NCBI RefSeq assembly: GCF_007830455.1 | Contig: NZ_VLLB01000005.1 | Coordinates: forward strand, 425,503-489,502 | Direction of reading: 5' to 3' | DNA: 64,000 nucleotides | Source of the DNA: Pseudoduganella lurida | Lineage (GTDB): Bacteria; Pseudomonadota; Gammaproteobacteria; Burkholderiales; Burkholderiaceae_D | Part shown: positions 52,551 to 61,476 of the stretch, in pieces | How the letters are laid out: every line of letters begins with the position of its first letter | How positions within the stretch are numbered: the first letter of the stretch is position 1 | Program-made: the position numbers and the translations under genes | Notes under the pieces: generated by a model | Told to the model about the DNA's origin: nothing | The model's input: the letters and a program-made list of their open reading frames with translations, nothing else | The model's database searches: none

Positions 52551-54261
52551 TGTTGCCTATCCATGCCTTGATGACGTTGGCGACGATGCGCGGGTCGTCG
52601 TTGGCCAGCTTTTTCGCCAGCATCAGGTTGTCGCGGTACGTGCGCGCCACGTTTTCTTCCATCTCGGCCATCTGCTGCGCCAGGATCTCTTCCTGCGTCG
52701 GGCCGGCCGGCTCCTCGACGATTTCCTCTTCCGGCTCGGGCTCCGGCGCGTTGATCTCGTCGATCTTCTTGAACACGGGCCGCATCATCGGCCGCACCAC
52801 GCGCAGGATGATGTACAGCAGGATCAGTGCCACGATCAGGAACTTGGCGATCTCGGCGGCGAGCGGCAGGTTGGCCGGGTCGCGCCACCAGTCGAGGATC
52901 GGGTCGGCCGGCTTGTCGATGCCGTCGAACGGGGCATTGGCCACGCTGACGGAGTCGCCGCGGTCCTGGTTGTAGCCCATCGCCTCGCGCACCAGGCTGT
53001 TGATCTTGGCAAGCTCGTCGGCCGTCAGCGGCTTGACCGTGACCTTGCCGGCGGCATCGACGGTGCGGCGGTAGTTGACGACGACGCCGACCGTCATGCG
53101 CTTCAGGCCAGCAATCGCCTTCTGCTCGTAGCGCACGGTCTTGTCGACTTCGTAATTGGTGGTCGATTCCTTGTGGCCTGGCGGCGCCGTGGCCGGCGCG
53201 GTGCCGGCCGCCGTGCCGGATGGCGCTGCTTCGCCGGGCGGCGTGGTGGTCAGCGGGGCCGTGGCGGTGCCGGGCGGCTGGTTCGACAGCGCGCCGGGCA
53301 CGCCGTTCGGGTTGGCATTGGCATTGCCGGTGCTCTCGCTGCTCTGCTGGCTGCGGATCGCCGACGGGGCCGGCGCCGAGTTCGGCTTGAACGATTCGGC
53401 CGCCTGCTCGATGGCGGAAAAGTCCACGTCCGCCACCGCTTCGGCGCGCACATTGCCTTCGCCGACGATCGGTTTGACGATGTTCTCGACCTGCTTGATG
53501 ATCTGGTTCTGCAGCTCCTGCACGTATTTCAGCTGCGTGGCATCGAGGCCCTTCAGCGCCGTTTTGCTGTCGCGGTTCTGGTCCGACAGCAGGTTGCCCT
53601 GCTGGTCGACGACGGTGACGTTGGCCGGCATCAGTTCCGGCACGCTGGAGGCGACCAGGTGCACGATGGCGCTCACCTGGCCCGGGTCGATGGCCCGGTT
53701 CGGGTGCAGCGTGAGGACCACGGAGGCGGTGGGCTTCTGCTGCTCCCGCACGAACACGGAAGGCTTCGGCATCGCCAGGTGCACGCGGGCGCTCTGCACG
53801 CTGCCCAGCGATTCGATCGATTTCGCCAGCTCGCCTTCCAGCGCGCGCTGGTAGTTCACCTGCTCGAGGAACTGCGAGATGCCCAGCTTCTGGTTCTCCA
53901 TCAACTCGAAGCCCACGTTGCCGCCCTTGGGGAGGCCCTGCGAGGCCAGGCGCAGCCGCACGGCATGCACCTGCGATTCGGGAATCATGATGGCGTTGCC
54001 GCCTTCGGAGAACTTGTAGGGCACCTGCATCTGGTCCAGCGCGGCCGTGATGGCGCCACCGTCGCGGTCCGAGAAATTGGCGAACAGCACCTTGTAGTCG
54101 GGCTGGCGCTGCCACAGCCAGACGATCAGGATGACGGCGAGAATCCCCGCCACGGCCGCGCCGCGCAGGATGTTCTTGCCCATCGGCGTCTTGTAGAACG
54201 GCACGCGGCCTGCGGTGTCGGCAGGGGCGTCGAGATCGAGTGTGTCGGCGGCTGCAGCCAT
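52543..54261 (-). CDS. fliF: Flagellar MS-ring protein FliF
   Basis: A 572-residue MS-ring protein with two transmembrane helices (ILRGAAVAGILAVILIVWLW near residue 30-50, and FLIVALILLYIILRVV near 460-475). The conserved ring-building motifs YKVLFANFSDRDGGAITAALDQMQVPYKF and SSVPELMPANVTVVDQQGNLLS are present. A Ser/Pro/Thr-rich stretch (about residues 305-365) enlarges the periplasmic domain. The C-terminal tail is acidic for FliG binding. First gene of the long fli operon, divergent from fliE. Confidence 0.96.
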   Translation of the reverse strand: MAAAADTLDLDAPADTAGRVPFYKTPMGKNILRGAAVAGILAVILIVWLWQRQPDYKVLFANFSDRDGGAITAALDQMQVPYKFSEGGNAIMIPESQVHAVRLRLASQGLPKGGNVGFELMENQKLGISQFLEQVNYQRALEGELAKSIESLGSVQSARVHLAMPKPSVFVREQQKPTASVVLTLHPNRAIDPGQVSAIVHLVASSVPELMPANVTVVDQQGNLLSDQNRDSKTALKGLDATQLKYVQELQNQIIKQVENIVKPIVGEGNVRAEAVADVDFSAIEQAAESFKPNSAPAPSAIRSQQSSESTGNANANPNGVPGALSNQPPGTATAPLTTTPPGEAAPSGTAAGTAPATAPPGHKESTTNYEVDKTVRYEQKAIAGLKRMTVGVVVNYRRTVDAAGKVTVKPLTADELAKINSLVREAMGYNQDRGDSVSVANAPFDGIDKPADPILDWWRDPANLPLAAEIAKFLIVALILLYIILRVVRPMMRPVFKKIDEINAPEPEPEEEIVEEPAGPTQEEILAQQMAEMEENVARTYRDNLMLAKKLANDDPRIVANVIKAWIGNND

Positions 54262-54289
54262 GGATGGATTTTCCGGAACGAATGGTAGA

Positions 54290-54305
54290 TGGCACGGAAC
54301 GCGCC
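54290..54305 (+). promoter_or_regulatory. Possible sigma54 site 1 upstream of fliE
   Basis: TGGCACGGAACGCGCC has a perfect -24 TGGCACG and the invariant GC at -12 at correct spacing, but lacks TT at -12. It lies about 230 bp before fliE, in the fliF-fliE divergent region. Confidence 0.3.
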
Positions 54306-54389
54306 TGATTGAACGCCATTATCGAAGCACGACCACTTTTTCGATCCGGTGAACAGACGCCCCTTTCCGGGCCTGCTCGAAGCTGCCGC

Positions 54390-54405
54390 TGGCGCGGGCG
54401 CTGCT
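54390..54405 (+). promoter_or_regulatory. Possible sigma54 site 2 upstream of fliE
   Basis: TGGCGCGGGCGCTGCT has TGGC-CG at -24 and TGCT at -12 with correct spacing, about 130 bp before fliE. GC-rich context raises the chance of coincidence. Confidence 0.35.
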
Positions 54406-54533
54406 ATCCTGCAAGGGTGAGCAGTGGGGAACGCAGCGCGTGTTTCCCGCCCCGTATTGTAGCGCGGCAACGTCCCTGGGGGCGATTTCTGTTCCGCTAC
54501 AGCAACAAGAATGCAGCTTCGAAGAGGTCCCTT

Positions 54534-54875
54534 ATGCGTACAGGCGGTATCGACAGCAGCCAGATCCAGTCCATGATCGCGCAGCTGAAAGCGGCGGCGA
54601 CGCGGCCGCAGGCCACCGTGCCGGCCGTCCAGACGGAACAGCCGGCCAGCAAGGTCGATTTTTCGGATGCGCTCAAGGGCGCGCTGGACTCCGTGGCGGA
54701 AAGCCAGAACAAGGCGCAGGCCCTGTCGCAGCGTTTCCAGATGGGCGACGATTCGGTGAACCTGTCGGACGTGATGATCTCGATGCAGAAGGCCAGCATC
54801 AACTTCCAGGCCACCGTGCAGGTGCGGAACAAGCTCGTGCAGGCTTACAGCGACATCATGAACATGCAGGTGTAA
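54534..54875 (+). CDS. fliE: Flagellar hook-basal body complex protein FliE
   Basis: A 113-residue protein linking the MS ring to the rod. The C-terminal part VNLSDVMISMQKASINFQATVQVRNKLVQAYSDIMNMQV is characteristic, and KVDFSDALKGALDSVAESQNKAQALSQRFQMGD matches the central helix. AGAGG precedes the ATG by 8 nt. It is transcribed alone, away from fliF. Confidence 0.95.
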   Translation: MRTGGIDSSQIQSMIAQLKAAATRPQATVPAVQTEQPASKVDFSDALKGALDSVAESQNKAQALSQRFQMGDDSVNLSDVMISMQKASINFQATVQVRNKLVQAYSDIMNMQV

Positions 54876-54954
54876 CAAGGGTAGCGGCAGCAAGCGCAGC
54901 GCCCGCGGGCAACGGCAGCGGCAAGGCGCATGTCCCCGATCCAGGCGGCGAAGC

Positions 54955-55719
54955 CTACCTCGCCAGCCCGTTGATGCGGGCATTGCGCTCCCGCTCCAGC
55001 TTGGTGATGTAGCGCTGCACGGCCGCCGCGGCACCGCGCCCCATGTCGATGAACTGGCAGCCGAGCCGGCGGTTGGTCTTGTTGTTCAGCAGCGTGATGT
55101 CGTGCGTGTTGCGGATCTGCAGGCTGGTGGTGACATTGCCCAGGTCGGGCAACTCGATGCGGCACTCCACGTAGTTCTTGCCGATCGTGTCGCCCAATAA
55201 AAACTGGTTGTCGAGGATGGCGATGCCGCCCACGCTGATGTCGGCCAACGGGAACACGCCCTGGCCGCCGCCCAGCTCGGCCGGCATCGGGATGGTGATG
55301 CGCACCGGATTCGTCAGCGGCGTGGCCATGCGGTAGTACTCGCGGCGCTGCAGGCGGATCAGGCTGTCCGGCACGGCCATCTTCAGGGCCGGCAGGCCGT
55401 TGTGCAGGACCGGCTGCAGGCGGCCGCCGCCGAAGAAGATGCGCACCTTGTCCAGCGAGGTCTCGAACGACAGCGTGCTGCTGCCCAGCAGGCGCTGCAC
55501 CTGGGCCGCATCGGCGGGCTGGTCCAGCAGCAGGGTGCCGGCATCGCCATCCACCTCGAGCAGCGTGGTGACGGCGATCTCCTCGCCCTCCTGCGGGGCG
55601 ACCAGCACGCCCTGTTTTTTCTCGGCGATACCGCGCAGCAGCGCGATGATTTCACGACGCGATCCCACCTCGAAATCGTGCCAGTTTTCCGTGTCGGCAT
55701 TCTGGATAAAGGGCTGCAT
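54955..55719 (-). CDS. YcgR-like PilZ protein, flagellar brake
   Basis: A 254-residue c-di-GMP effector. An N-terminal YcgR domain (about residues 10-115) is followed by a PilZ domain. The c-di-GMP-binding motif is R-R-E-Y-Y-R (LQRREYYRMATPL near residue 123), and the second motif is DISVGGIAIL. In other species YcgR with c-di-GMP slows or biases the motor. Its ATG shares one nt with the stop of the upstream FlhB-like gene. It is last in the fliD-fliS-fliT-fliK2 run. Confidence 0.92.
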   Translation of the reverse strand: MQPFIQNADTENWHDFEVGSRREIIALLRGIAEKKQGVLVAPQEGEEIAVTTLLEVDGDAGTLLLDQPADAAQVQRLLGSSTLSFETSLDKVRIFFGGGRLQPVLHNGLPALKMAVPDSLIRLQRREYYRMATPLTNPVRITIPMPAELGGGQGVFPLADISVGGIAILDNQFLLGDTIGKNYVECRIELPDLGNVTTSLQIRNTHDITLLNNKTNRRLGCQFIDMGRGAAAAVQRYITKLERERNARINGLAR

Positions 55720-56102
55720 CAGGGGTCTTCTTGTGAGGTGGTGGGGGAGGAGTCGGCTGCCGCTTCGGGCGCTGCCGGCGTTGGCACCGCCAGGGGTGGT
55801 GCGGGCGGCGGGGGCAGGCCGGTCTTCTTGGCCGATTCAATATGATAAAGCCAGGCAAGCAGTTCGGCAATCACGCGGTACAGGGCGGGCGGGATCTGCC
55901 GGTCCAGGTCGATGTCCATCAGCAGCGACACCAGTTCCTTCGATTCGTGCACGTACACGCCCGCCTCGGCGGCCACGGCGATGATCTGCTCGGCCACCAG
56001 GCCGCGGCCCTTGGCCACGACCTTCGGCGCGCCTTCGCCGTCGCGGTAGGCGAGGGCGACGGCGCTCTGCAGCGGCCGGCGCGGCGGATCGTCAGGACGC
56101 AT
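55719..56102 (-). CDS. Stand-alone FlhB C-terminal domain homologue (FhlB/YlqH-like)
   Basis: A 127-residue soluble protein homologous to the cytoplasmic FlhB domain but lacking all membrane helices. SAVALAYRDGEGAPKVVAKGRGLVAEQIIAVAAEAGVYVHESKELVSLLMDIDLDRQIPPALYRVIAELLAWLY aligns with FlhB just after its cleavage site (FAVALKYTDGAGGAPKVVAKG...). The NPTH cleavage motif is absent: the protein begins about where the natural cleavage product would, at Pro10. The ATG at 56102 has AAGG 5 nt upstream; a GTG at 56108 is an alternative. It overlaps the upstream FliK-like gene. Confidence 0.88.
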   Translation of the reverse strand: MRPDDPPRRPLQSAVALAYRDGEGAPKVVAKGRGLVAEQIIAVAAEAGVYVHESKELVSLLMDIDLDRQIPPALYRVIAELLAWLYHIESAKKTGLPPPPAPPLAVPTPAAPEAAADSSPTTSQEDP

Positions 56103-57285
56103 CGGCACCTTTCGCGGCGGCGTCCGGCTGCAGGCCGATCGACAGCGAGGACAGCGGCATGCCGGCCGCCTCCAGTGCGCCCTGCAGCGCGCCGGACCAG
56201 GCCTTCAGCGTGGCGGCCGTGTCGTCGGAGCCGGCCTGCATCTGGATCTGTACCTGGTCGCCCACCAGGGTGACGCTGGCATTCACCTGGCCCAGCAGCG
56301 GGAAGCGGAAGCGCACGCCGCTGCGCCACACCGGCTGCTCGTCCGGCGTGTCCCGGCCACCGCCCCGCGAGCGGCCCTCGCTGTCCTCGCGCGCCACTTC
56401 CCATTCCATGCGCTGGCCCGGCCACGCTTCGCCATGCCACTGCACCTTGCCCTGTTCCTGCGTGTGCAGCTGCAGGTTGATCATCTGCGCCGCCGACAGG
56501 TCCGGGCCCGCCATCGCCTTGGCCAGCGATTCGGTGGACGCGCCCTGGTTCGGCGCCGTCATGCGCTGCATCTGCGGCTCGCGCGCCAGATCCTGCAGGC
56601 TGCGCTTGCCCTCGGCCCAGTCGGCCACATGGGATTCGTAGAACAGCCCCGATTCACCCAGCACGTTCTTCAGCGCAGACTCCAGCTTCGCCGGATCGGG
56701 CGCACCGGCTGCCACGAGCGGGCCCTTGCCATGGATGGTGACGGGCGCGCCGGGCGCCGTGTAGGCCTGCGTGAGCGCGCTGGCAATGGCCCGCGCGGCC
56801 GGGCTCAGCGTGGCCTGGGCGGCGGAACGGTCGAGGGTGGGGAGCTGGTCGGCAGCAACCAGGGGCGCGCTGTTCAGCAGCACCGCTGCCGCGCTCATGG
56901 GACGGGCCTGCGCGCCGGCGGCGGGTGCGCCCTGCGGCAGTGCGGCGGCCGGCGCATCGGCTTCGCCGGGCGGGGTGTAGACGGTGGCGGGCTGGGCCTG
57001 GCCGGTGCCCACCTGCAGCAGCGGGCGCGGCTGTGCCGCAACGACATTGAGCGGCACGTCGACGCCCACCTGGGTGCCGCCGGGCAGCATCATGCGGGCA
57101 TTGGTATCGGCCACGCGCACCAGGTAGCTGCCGTCGGACAGCTTGGCGAGCACCTCCCCTTTGACGGACTGGCCGACGAGCGGCGCCAGCGTGCGCTGGA
57201 AGGCGGCCTGGCGCGGGTCGGCAACCGCCTGGCCGGCGCCGGGAAGGAGGGGCCGCAGCCCGGGAAGATCGAGCCGCGTCTGCAC
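56092..57285 (-). CDS. Second FliK-like hook-length control domain protein
   Basis: A 397-residue protein whose C-terminal region (WRSGVRFRFPLLGQVNASVTLVGDQVQIQMQAGSDDTAATLKAWSGALQGALEAAGMPLSSLSIGL) resembles the FliK Flg_hook domain. The N-terminal part contains a possible small beta domain (VGQSVKGEVLAKLSDGSYLVRVADTNARMMLPGGTQVGVDVPLNVV) and Ala-rich linkers. Start is GTG at 57285 with GAGGAG eight nt upstream. Pairing with the FlhB-like gene mirrors the FliK-FlhB interaction. Role beyond that is unknown. Confidence 0.8.
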   Translation of the reverse strand: MQTRLDLPGLRPLLPGAGQAVADPRQAAFQRTLAPLVGQSVKGEVLAKLSDGSYLVRVADTNARMMLPGGTQVGVDVPLNVVAAQPRPLLQVGTGQAQPATVYTPPGEADAPAAALPQGAPAAGAQARPMSAAAVLLNSAPLVAADQLPTLDRSAAQATLSPAARAIASALTQAYTAPGAPVTIHGKGPLVAAGAPDPAKLESALKNVLGESGLFYESHVADWAEGKRSLQDLAREPQMQRMTAPNQGASTESLAKAMAGPDLSAAQMINLQLHTQEQGKVQWHGEAWPGQRMEWEVAREDSEGRSRGGGRDTPDEQPVWRSGVRFRFPLLGQVNASVTLVGDQVQIQMQAGSDDTAATLKAWSGALQGALEAAGMPLSSLSIGLQPDAAAKGADAS

Positions 57286-57329
57286 GTCCAGAACTCCTCA
57301 GTGACTCACGATCGCTGACCGCGGCCGGA

Positions 57330-57656
57330 TCAGACGCCGCCGTAGGCGTTGACGAGGCGCCGCTCGGTGCCGGTGCTGTTGATCAGCCGCGCCAGCTGGG
57401 CCATCCAGGGTGCGATCAGGTCGCGCACCTTGCGGTCGTCGTCCAGCATCTGCTTGATCAGCGTGGCCTTGCGCTGGCGCTCCTCGCCTTCCAGCCGCAC
57501 CATCGCTTCATTCGCCTTCAGCACCGCCACGTGCGCCGAGACGCGCTGCTCCAGCGATTCCAGCCCTTCCCAGTCCGACTCGTTGGCAGCCGTCACCATC
57601 GCGCGGGTCAGGTCGCTCATCGCGGCGTACACGCCCAGCACATCGTCTTTCGTCAT
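57330..57656 (-). CDS. fliT: Flagellar protein FliT
   Basis: A 108-residue helical export chaperone for FliD. Sequence: MTKDDVLGVYAAMSDLTRAMVTAANESDWEGLESLEQRV, then RKATLIKQMLDDDRKVRDLIAPWMAQLARL. The second of two adjacent ATGs (57656) has AAGAG six nt upstream; the first (57662) would have none in position. Located directly after fliS. Confidence 0.88.
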   Translation of the reverse strand: MTKDDVLGVYAAMSDLTRAMVTAANESDWEGLESLEQRVSAHVAVLKANEAMVRLEGEERQRKATLIKQMLDDDRKVRDLIAPWMAQLARLINSTGTERRLVNAYGGV

Positions 57657-57665
57657 CGTCATCTC

Positions 57666-58130
57666 TTATACACTCGCCAGGAGGGGGGATTGCTTCTGGT
57701 TGGCCAGCGGCGCGCCGCCGCTCGCGGCCGGGGCGTTCGCGTTGTCGCCGATCTGCTTCCACGTGTCGCGCAGGTCGGTGAGCAGGTTGCGCACCTCGTC
57801 CAGGATGTCGACCTGGTTCTGCAGGTTGGCGGTCAGCAGGCGCGCGCTCATGTACTCGTACAGGGCGTCGAGGTTCTTGGCGATCTCGCCGCCCACATCC
57901 TTGTCGAGGCTGGCACGCAGGCCGTTGTCGATGATCTGGATGGCATGCGAGATGGCCTTGCCCTTCGCTTCGACATTGCCGGCCTTCATCTGATTGGTGG
58001 CATTGATCAGCGCGACGATCGCGCCGTCGTACAGCATCATGATCAGCTTGTGCGGCGAGGCCGCGGCGATGCCTGTTTCCAGGCCGACCTTGGCATAGGC
58101 GTTGACGCCGCGTTGTGGACTTCCGAACAT
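57666..58130 (-). CDS. fliS: Flagellin export chaperone FliS
   Basis: A 154-residue chaperone that binds the flagellin C-terminus. Core: NAYAKVGLETGIAAASPHKLIMMLYDGAIVALINATNQMKAGNVEAKGKAISHAIQIIDNGLRASLDKDVGGEIAKNLDALYEYMSARLLTANLQNQ. The C-terminal tail is a variable Ala/Pro stretch. GGAG lies 6 nt before the ATG. Confidence 0.96.
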   Translation of the reverse strand: MFGSPQRGVNAYAKVGLETGIAAASPHKLIMMLYDGAIVALINATNQMKAGNVEAKGKAISHAIQIIDNGLRASLDKDVGGEIAKNLDALYEYMSARLLTANLQNQVDILDEVRNLLTDLRDTWKQIGDNANAPAASGGAPLANQKQSPLLASV

Positions 58131-58175
58131 AATGATCTCCTTGCTGCTCTAGTGTCTGTGCTGTTACGCGTTCGC

Positions 58176-60821
58176 TCAGCTGTTGGCGGCCAGTGCCGCC
58201 AGCTGCTGCGTCAGGTAGCTGGACGTGGTCTGCATCTGCGCCAGCGACACGTCCAGTGCGCTGTACTGCTTGCGGTAGCGCGCCTCGATGGCCGTCAGCT
58301 TGTCCGAAAACGCATCGCTCTGCTTCTGGATGTCCTTGATCGACTTGTTGATGCCATCCGTGCGGCTGGTGATCTGGCCCGTCTTGCCCAGCATCGTCGT
58401 GGCCAGGTTGTTCAGCTGGTAGGCATAGCCCTGCGAGAAGCTGACGGTGCCGCGGTCGCCGGCCTTGCCGCCCGTGACATCGATCTTCAGGCCTTCCACC
58501 GGCGTGCCGGCCTTGCCCGTCAGCGTCTGGCCGGAACCGACCACGGCGTAGCCGCCCAGCGTGCCGGCCACGTCCAGGCCGGCCACCGCCGTCGAGCTGC
58601 CGAACATGCTGTCGGGCGCCGTGCCGGCGCTCGAACTGAGCGACACGTTCGACAGGGAACCATACTTCGCCGAGGACAGCACCAGCTTGCCATCGTCGTC
58701 GATCGTCGCCACCACCGACTTGCCGGCGCTGGAGAAGGCCGACGTGCCGTTGATCGACGACTGCACCACCTTGGCCAGCTCGGCCGGGGTGTAGGTGCCG
58801 GCCGGCAGCGTGACGGTGGCCGTGTTCTTGCTGCTGCTGGGCGTGGTGTCGTTCAGCGTCACGGCCCAGGTGGTGCCGGCCGCGATGGTGGTCGTGTCGG
58901 CGACCTTGGCCGCGCTGGTCAGCGCGCCCTGCGTGGCCATCTGCGTGATCGACAGGTCGTAGGTGCCCGGCTTGGTGGCGGACGTGGAACTGCCGAACGT
59001 CACCTGGTTGTCGGTGGTGTTGCCGATCGCGCCGAACAGGGCGCCGATGTCGGCGAAGTTGCTGTCGATGGCCTTCTGGAACTTGGTGGAGTCCAGGCTC
59101 AGCGTGCCGTCCTTGGCGAAGCTGATGCCCACCTGGCCCAGGTTCGTGAAGGCGCCGGCGATGCCCGACACGTTGGACGTCAGCATGCGCCGCACCTGCG
59201 ACTGCACCGACTGCGCGGTGGCATCGCCCTGCAGCGCGCCGGCCACCTTGGTGTCGGCATCGTAGCCGGTGAGTTTCTTCAGCGTGGTGTTCAGGTCGTT
59301 ATAGGCCTTGACGAACGCCTCGACGTTGGTCTTCACGGCCGAGGTGTTCTTGCTGATCGACAGCGTGCTGGCGCCCACCTTCGACACGTTCAGCGTCACG
59401 CCCTGGATCGCCTCGCCCACGTTGTTCGAGTGGCTGGTCACGGCGATGCCGTTCACGCTCAGCTTGGTATCCTGGGCGGCCGACGTCTGCGTCATCTTCT
59501 GCCCGCCCGCCACGCTCGGGTCATAGCCCAGCAGGTTGGCCAGCGCGGCATCGGGCTCGTCGCTGTCGGCGCCGGACAGCGAGATCTTCATCGATGCGTT
59601 GGCACCGGTGGCGTTCGACGAGAACACCAGGTGGTACGGGTTGGCGCTGCCGTCCGAGACGATAGTGGCGGTGACGCCCAGGCCGGCCTTGTTGACGGCA
59701 TCGCGGATGCCCTCCAGCGAGTTGTTGGTGGCATCGATCGTGACGATGCCCGAGGCAATGCTGGCATCCTGCGTGAACGTGCCGCCGAGATAGCTGCCGC
59801 CGGTGCCGGCGGTGAGGCCCGCCGCGGCCGGGTTGCTGCCGCCGACCGTGATCGGGCTGGCATCCGTGGAACTGAGCGACAGGCTGCTGATGGCGGTGGT
59901 GTTCGAGCCGACGTTGACGGCCTTGTTGCCGATGCCGCCGCTGACGGTGCCGGTCACCGTTTCCTCGACTTCGAGGTTGGCGCCATCGGTGCGGGTGAAC
60001 ACCAGCGTGCCGTCGGCCGCCTTGCCGGAGACGGTGATGCCGGCATTGGCCAGCGCCGTCAGCGCCGTGCTGGGCTCGGTGAGGGCCGCATCGATCGCAT
60101 CGGCCGAGAGGCCCGTTTCGCTGGCGCCCAGGGAAGCGATCTCCACGCCGCCCACTTTCAGGGAATAGCTGCTGTCCGCATCGGTCGTCACCTCGCCGAA
60201 ACCGGCGAACAGCGCGGTGGCGGTCTTGGCCGGCGTGGCCGTGGCCGTGACGTTGGTGGTGGTGCTTTTCGCATTGATCGCTTCGGCCAGGGCGCGCGCG
60301 CTGGTGGTGGTGCTGTCGGTGGCGATGGCGGTGCCGTTGATGGTCAGCGAGCCGTTGCTGATGCCGTCCGAGGAGACCGCGTTGCCCAGCGTGGTGCCGG
60401 CCAGGCCGAAGCCGCCGCTCACGCTGCCGAACTGGAAGGAAATGGTGGTCTTGCCGCCCAGGCCGACGGCCGACTTGCTGCTGTTGATGCCGGGCGTGGT
60501 CAGCGTCTGGCTCTGCGCCATCTGCGTGACATTGACCTTGTAGTTGCCCGCCACGGCCTTCGACGTGGCGGAGGCGCCCAGCACCGTGGAATCGCTGGGG
60601 GTGGCGCTCAGGGCGTTGAAGTCCGACGCTTTCGTCAGGCCGCCGAGCGAGGACTGGAACACGCCGATCGCGCCGCTCAGGGAGCCGTAGGCGCTCAGCG
60701 TGGACTGGTAGGCCGCGGTTTTCTGGGCGTATTTGGTCAGCGGCGCCTGTTCCACCGCCATGAGCTGGGAAACGATGCTGTTGACGTCGAGTACGCTGCC
60801 AGTCGTTGAAATGGATGCCAC
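58176..60821 (-). CDS. fliD: Flagellar filament cap protein FliD, unusually long
   Basis: An 881-residue cap protein, nearly twice the ~470 residues of enteric FliD. The FliD N domain is GSVLDVNSIVSQLMAVEQAPLTKYAQKTAAYQSTLSAYGSLSGAI. The C domain runs from about TKLSVNGIAVTSHSNNVGEAIQGVTLNVSK to the end (YLTQQLAALAANS). Extra Ser/Thr/Gly-rich segments occupy the exposed region. The N-terminal motif YKVNVTQMAQSQTLTT recurs near the C-terminus as YDLSITQMATQGALTS, which suggests internal duplication. The start is GTG at 60821 (VASISTTGSV) with AGGAG eight nt upstream. A FliA promoter lies 35 bp upstream. Confidence 0.93.
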   Translation of the reverse strand: MASISTTGSVLDVNSIVSQLMAVEQAPLTKYAQKTAAYQSTLSAYGSLSGAIGVFQSSLGGLTKASDFNALSATPSDSTVLGASATSKAVAGNYKVNVTQMAQSQTLTTPGINSSKSAVGLGGKTTISFQFGSVSGGFGLAGTTLGNAVSSDGISNGSLTINGTAIATDSTTTSARALAEAINAKSTTTNVTATATPAKTATALFAGFGEVTTDADSSYSLKVGGVEIASLGASETGLSADAIDAALTEPSTALTALANAGITVSGKAADGTLVFTRTDGANLEVEETVTGTVSGGIGNKAVNVGSNTTAISSLSLSSTDASPITVGGSNPAAAGLTAGTGGSYLGGTFTQDASIASGIVTIDATNNSLEGIRDAVNKAGLGVTATIVSDGSANPYHLVFSSNATGANASMKISLSGADSDEPDAALANLLGYDPSVAGGQKMTQTSAAQDTKLSVNGIAVTSHSNNVGEAIQGVTLNVSKVGASTLSISKNTSAVKTNVEAFVKAYNDLNTTLKKLTGYDADTKVAGALQGDATAQSVQSQVRRMLTSNVSGIAGAFTNLGQVGISFAKDGTLSLDSTKFQKAIDSNFADIGALFGAIGNTTDNQVTFGSSTSATKPGTYDLSITQMATQGALTSAAKVADTTTIAAGTTWAVTLNDTTPSSSKNTATVTLPAGTYTPAELAKVVQSSINGTSAFSSAGKSVVATIDDDGKLVLSSAKYGSLSNVSLSSSAGTAPDSMFGSSTAVAGLDVAGTLGGYAVVGSGQTLTGKAGTPVEGLKIDVTGGKAGDRGTVSFSQGYAYQLNNLATTMLGKTGQITSRTDGINKSIKDIQKQSDAFSDKLTAIEARYRKQYSALDVSLAQMQTTSSYLTQQLAALAANS

Positions 60822-60855
60822 GGCTTTTCTCCTGAGGAAGCGATAATGTAAGTGA

Positions 60856-60882
60856 TTATCGGCAGAATCAAACCAGACTTGA
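60856..60882 (-). promoter_or_regulatory. FliA (sigma28) promoter of fliD
   Basis: On the minus strand TCAAGTCT (60875-60882, 6/8) and GCCGATAA (60856-60863, 8/8) are separated by exactly 11 bp, 35 bp before the GTG start. Confidence 0.88.
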
Positions 60883-61022
60883 GAGACGGAAACATCTGTC
60901 AGTTTCGGCGATGCCCCGGCGCTCGTGCAATGCCTGCGGTGTTCATCCTTCCTGAATGCTCGATCGTAAGGGGACACGGCCGCGGCGAACGTGCCTTGCA
61001 CCACATAACGGGGATTCACCAT

Positions 61023-61047
61023 AAAAAAAGCCGCCCCGGAGGGCGGC
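61023..61047 (-). terminator. rho-independent terminator after flaG
   Basis: On the minus strand GCCGCCC-TCCG-GGGCGGC is followed by seven T (61023-61029). It separates the fliC-flaG transcript from fliD. Confidence 0.88.
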
Positions 61048-61095
61048 CTGGCCGATATGGCACCGCGTGGCAATGAGCGCCGATGAGTGTCGACC

Positions 61096-61461
61096 TCAGG
61101 CTTCCTGGTCGATCAGCAGGCCGGCCATCTTCTCCAGCGATTTGGAGATCTGCAGTGCCTGCTCGGTGGGGATCTGTCGAACCACTTCCTTCGTGCCCAG
61201 GTCGATCACCTTGACGATGGTGCGCTTGCTGTCTTCGTCGATGGAAAATTCCAGGCTCTGGTTCCGCACCGAGTCGTTCAGTTTGCCAACTGCGTCCTTC
61301 AGCTCGTCCATCGATGCGGTACCGGCGGTGCCGGAGACGGCCTGCGCCGTCACGGCCGCCGTGGCGGGCGCGCGCCCGACAGCTTGCGCCGCCGGTTCGC
61401 TGGAGGGATAGGTGCGGTCCGCGCGCGCGGTGGACAGCGACCCCAGCGTATCGATAGTCAT
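61096..61461 (-). CDS. flaG: Flagellar protein FlaG
   Basis: A 121-residue protein of the FlaG/YvyC family, thought to influence filament length. The conserved C-terminal half is LKDAVGKLNDSVRNQSLEFSIDEDSKRTIVKVIDLGTKEVVRQIPTEQALQISKSLEKMAGLL; the N-terminal half is Ala/Thr-rich. TAGGAG lies 6 nt before the ATG. It follows fliC and ends before a terminator. Confidence 0.92.
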   Translation of the reverse strand: MTIDTLGSLSTARADRTYPSSEPAAQAVGRAPATAAVTAQAVSGTAGTASMDELKDAVGKLNDSVRNQSLEFSIDEDSKRTIVKVIDLGTKEVVRQIPTEQALQISKSLEKMAGLLIDQEA

Positions 61462-61476
61462 GATGTGCTCCTAATG

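Noticed and set aside
60822..61073. N-terminal extension of FliD beyond the GTG start
   Set aside because: It would read through the FliA promoter and the flaG terminator. GTG 60821 has AGGAG at the right distance and gives the conserved FliD N-terminus.
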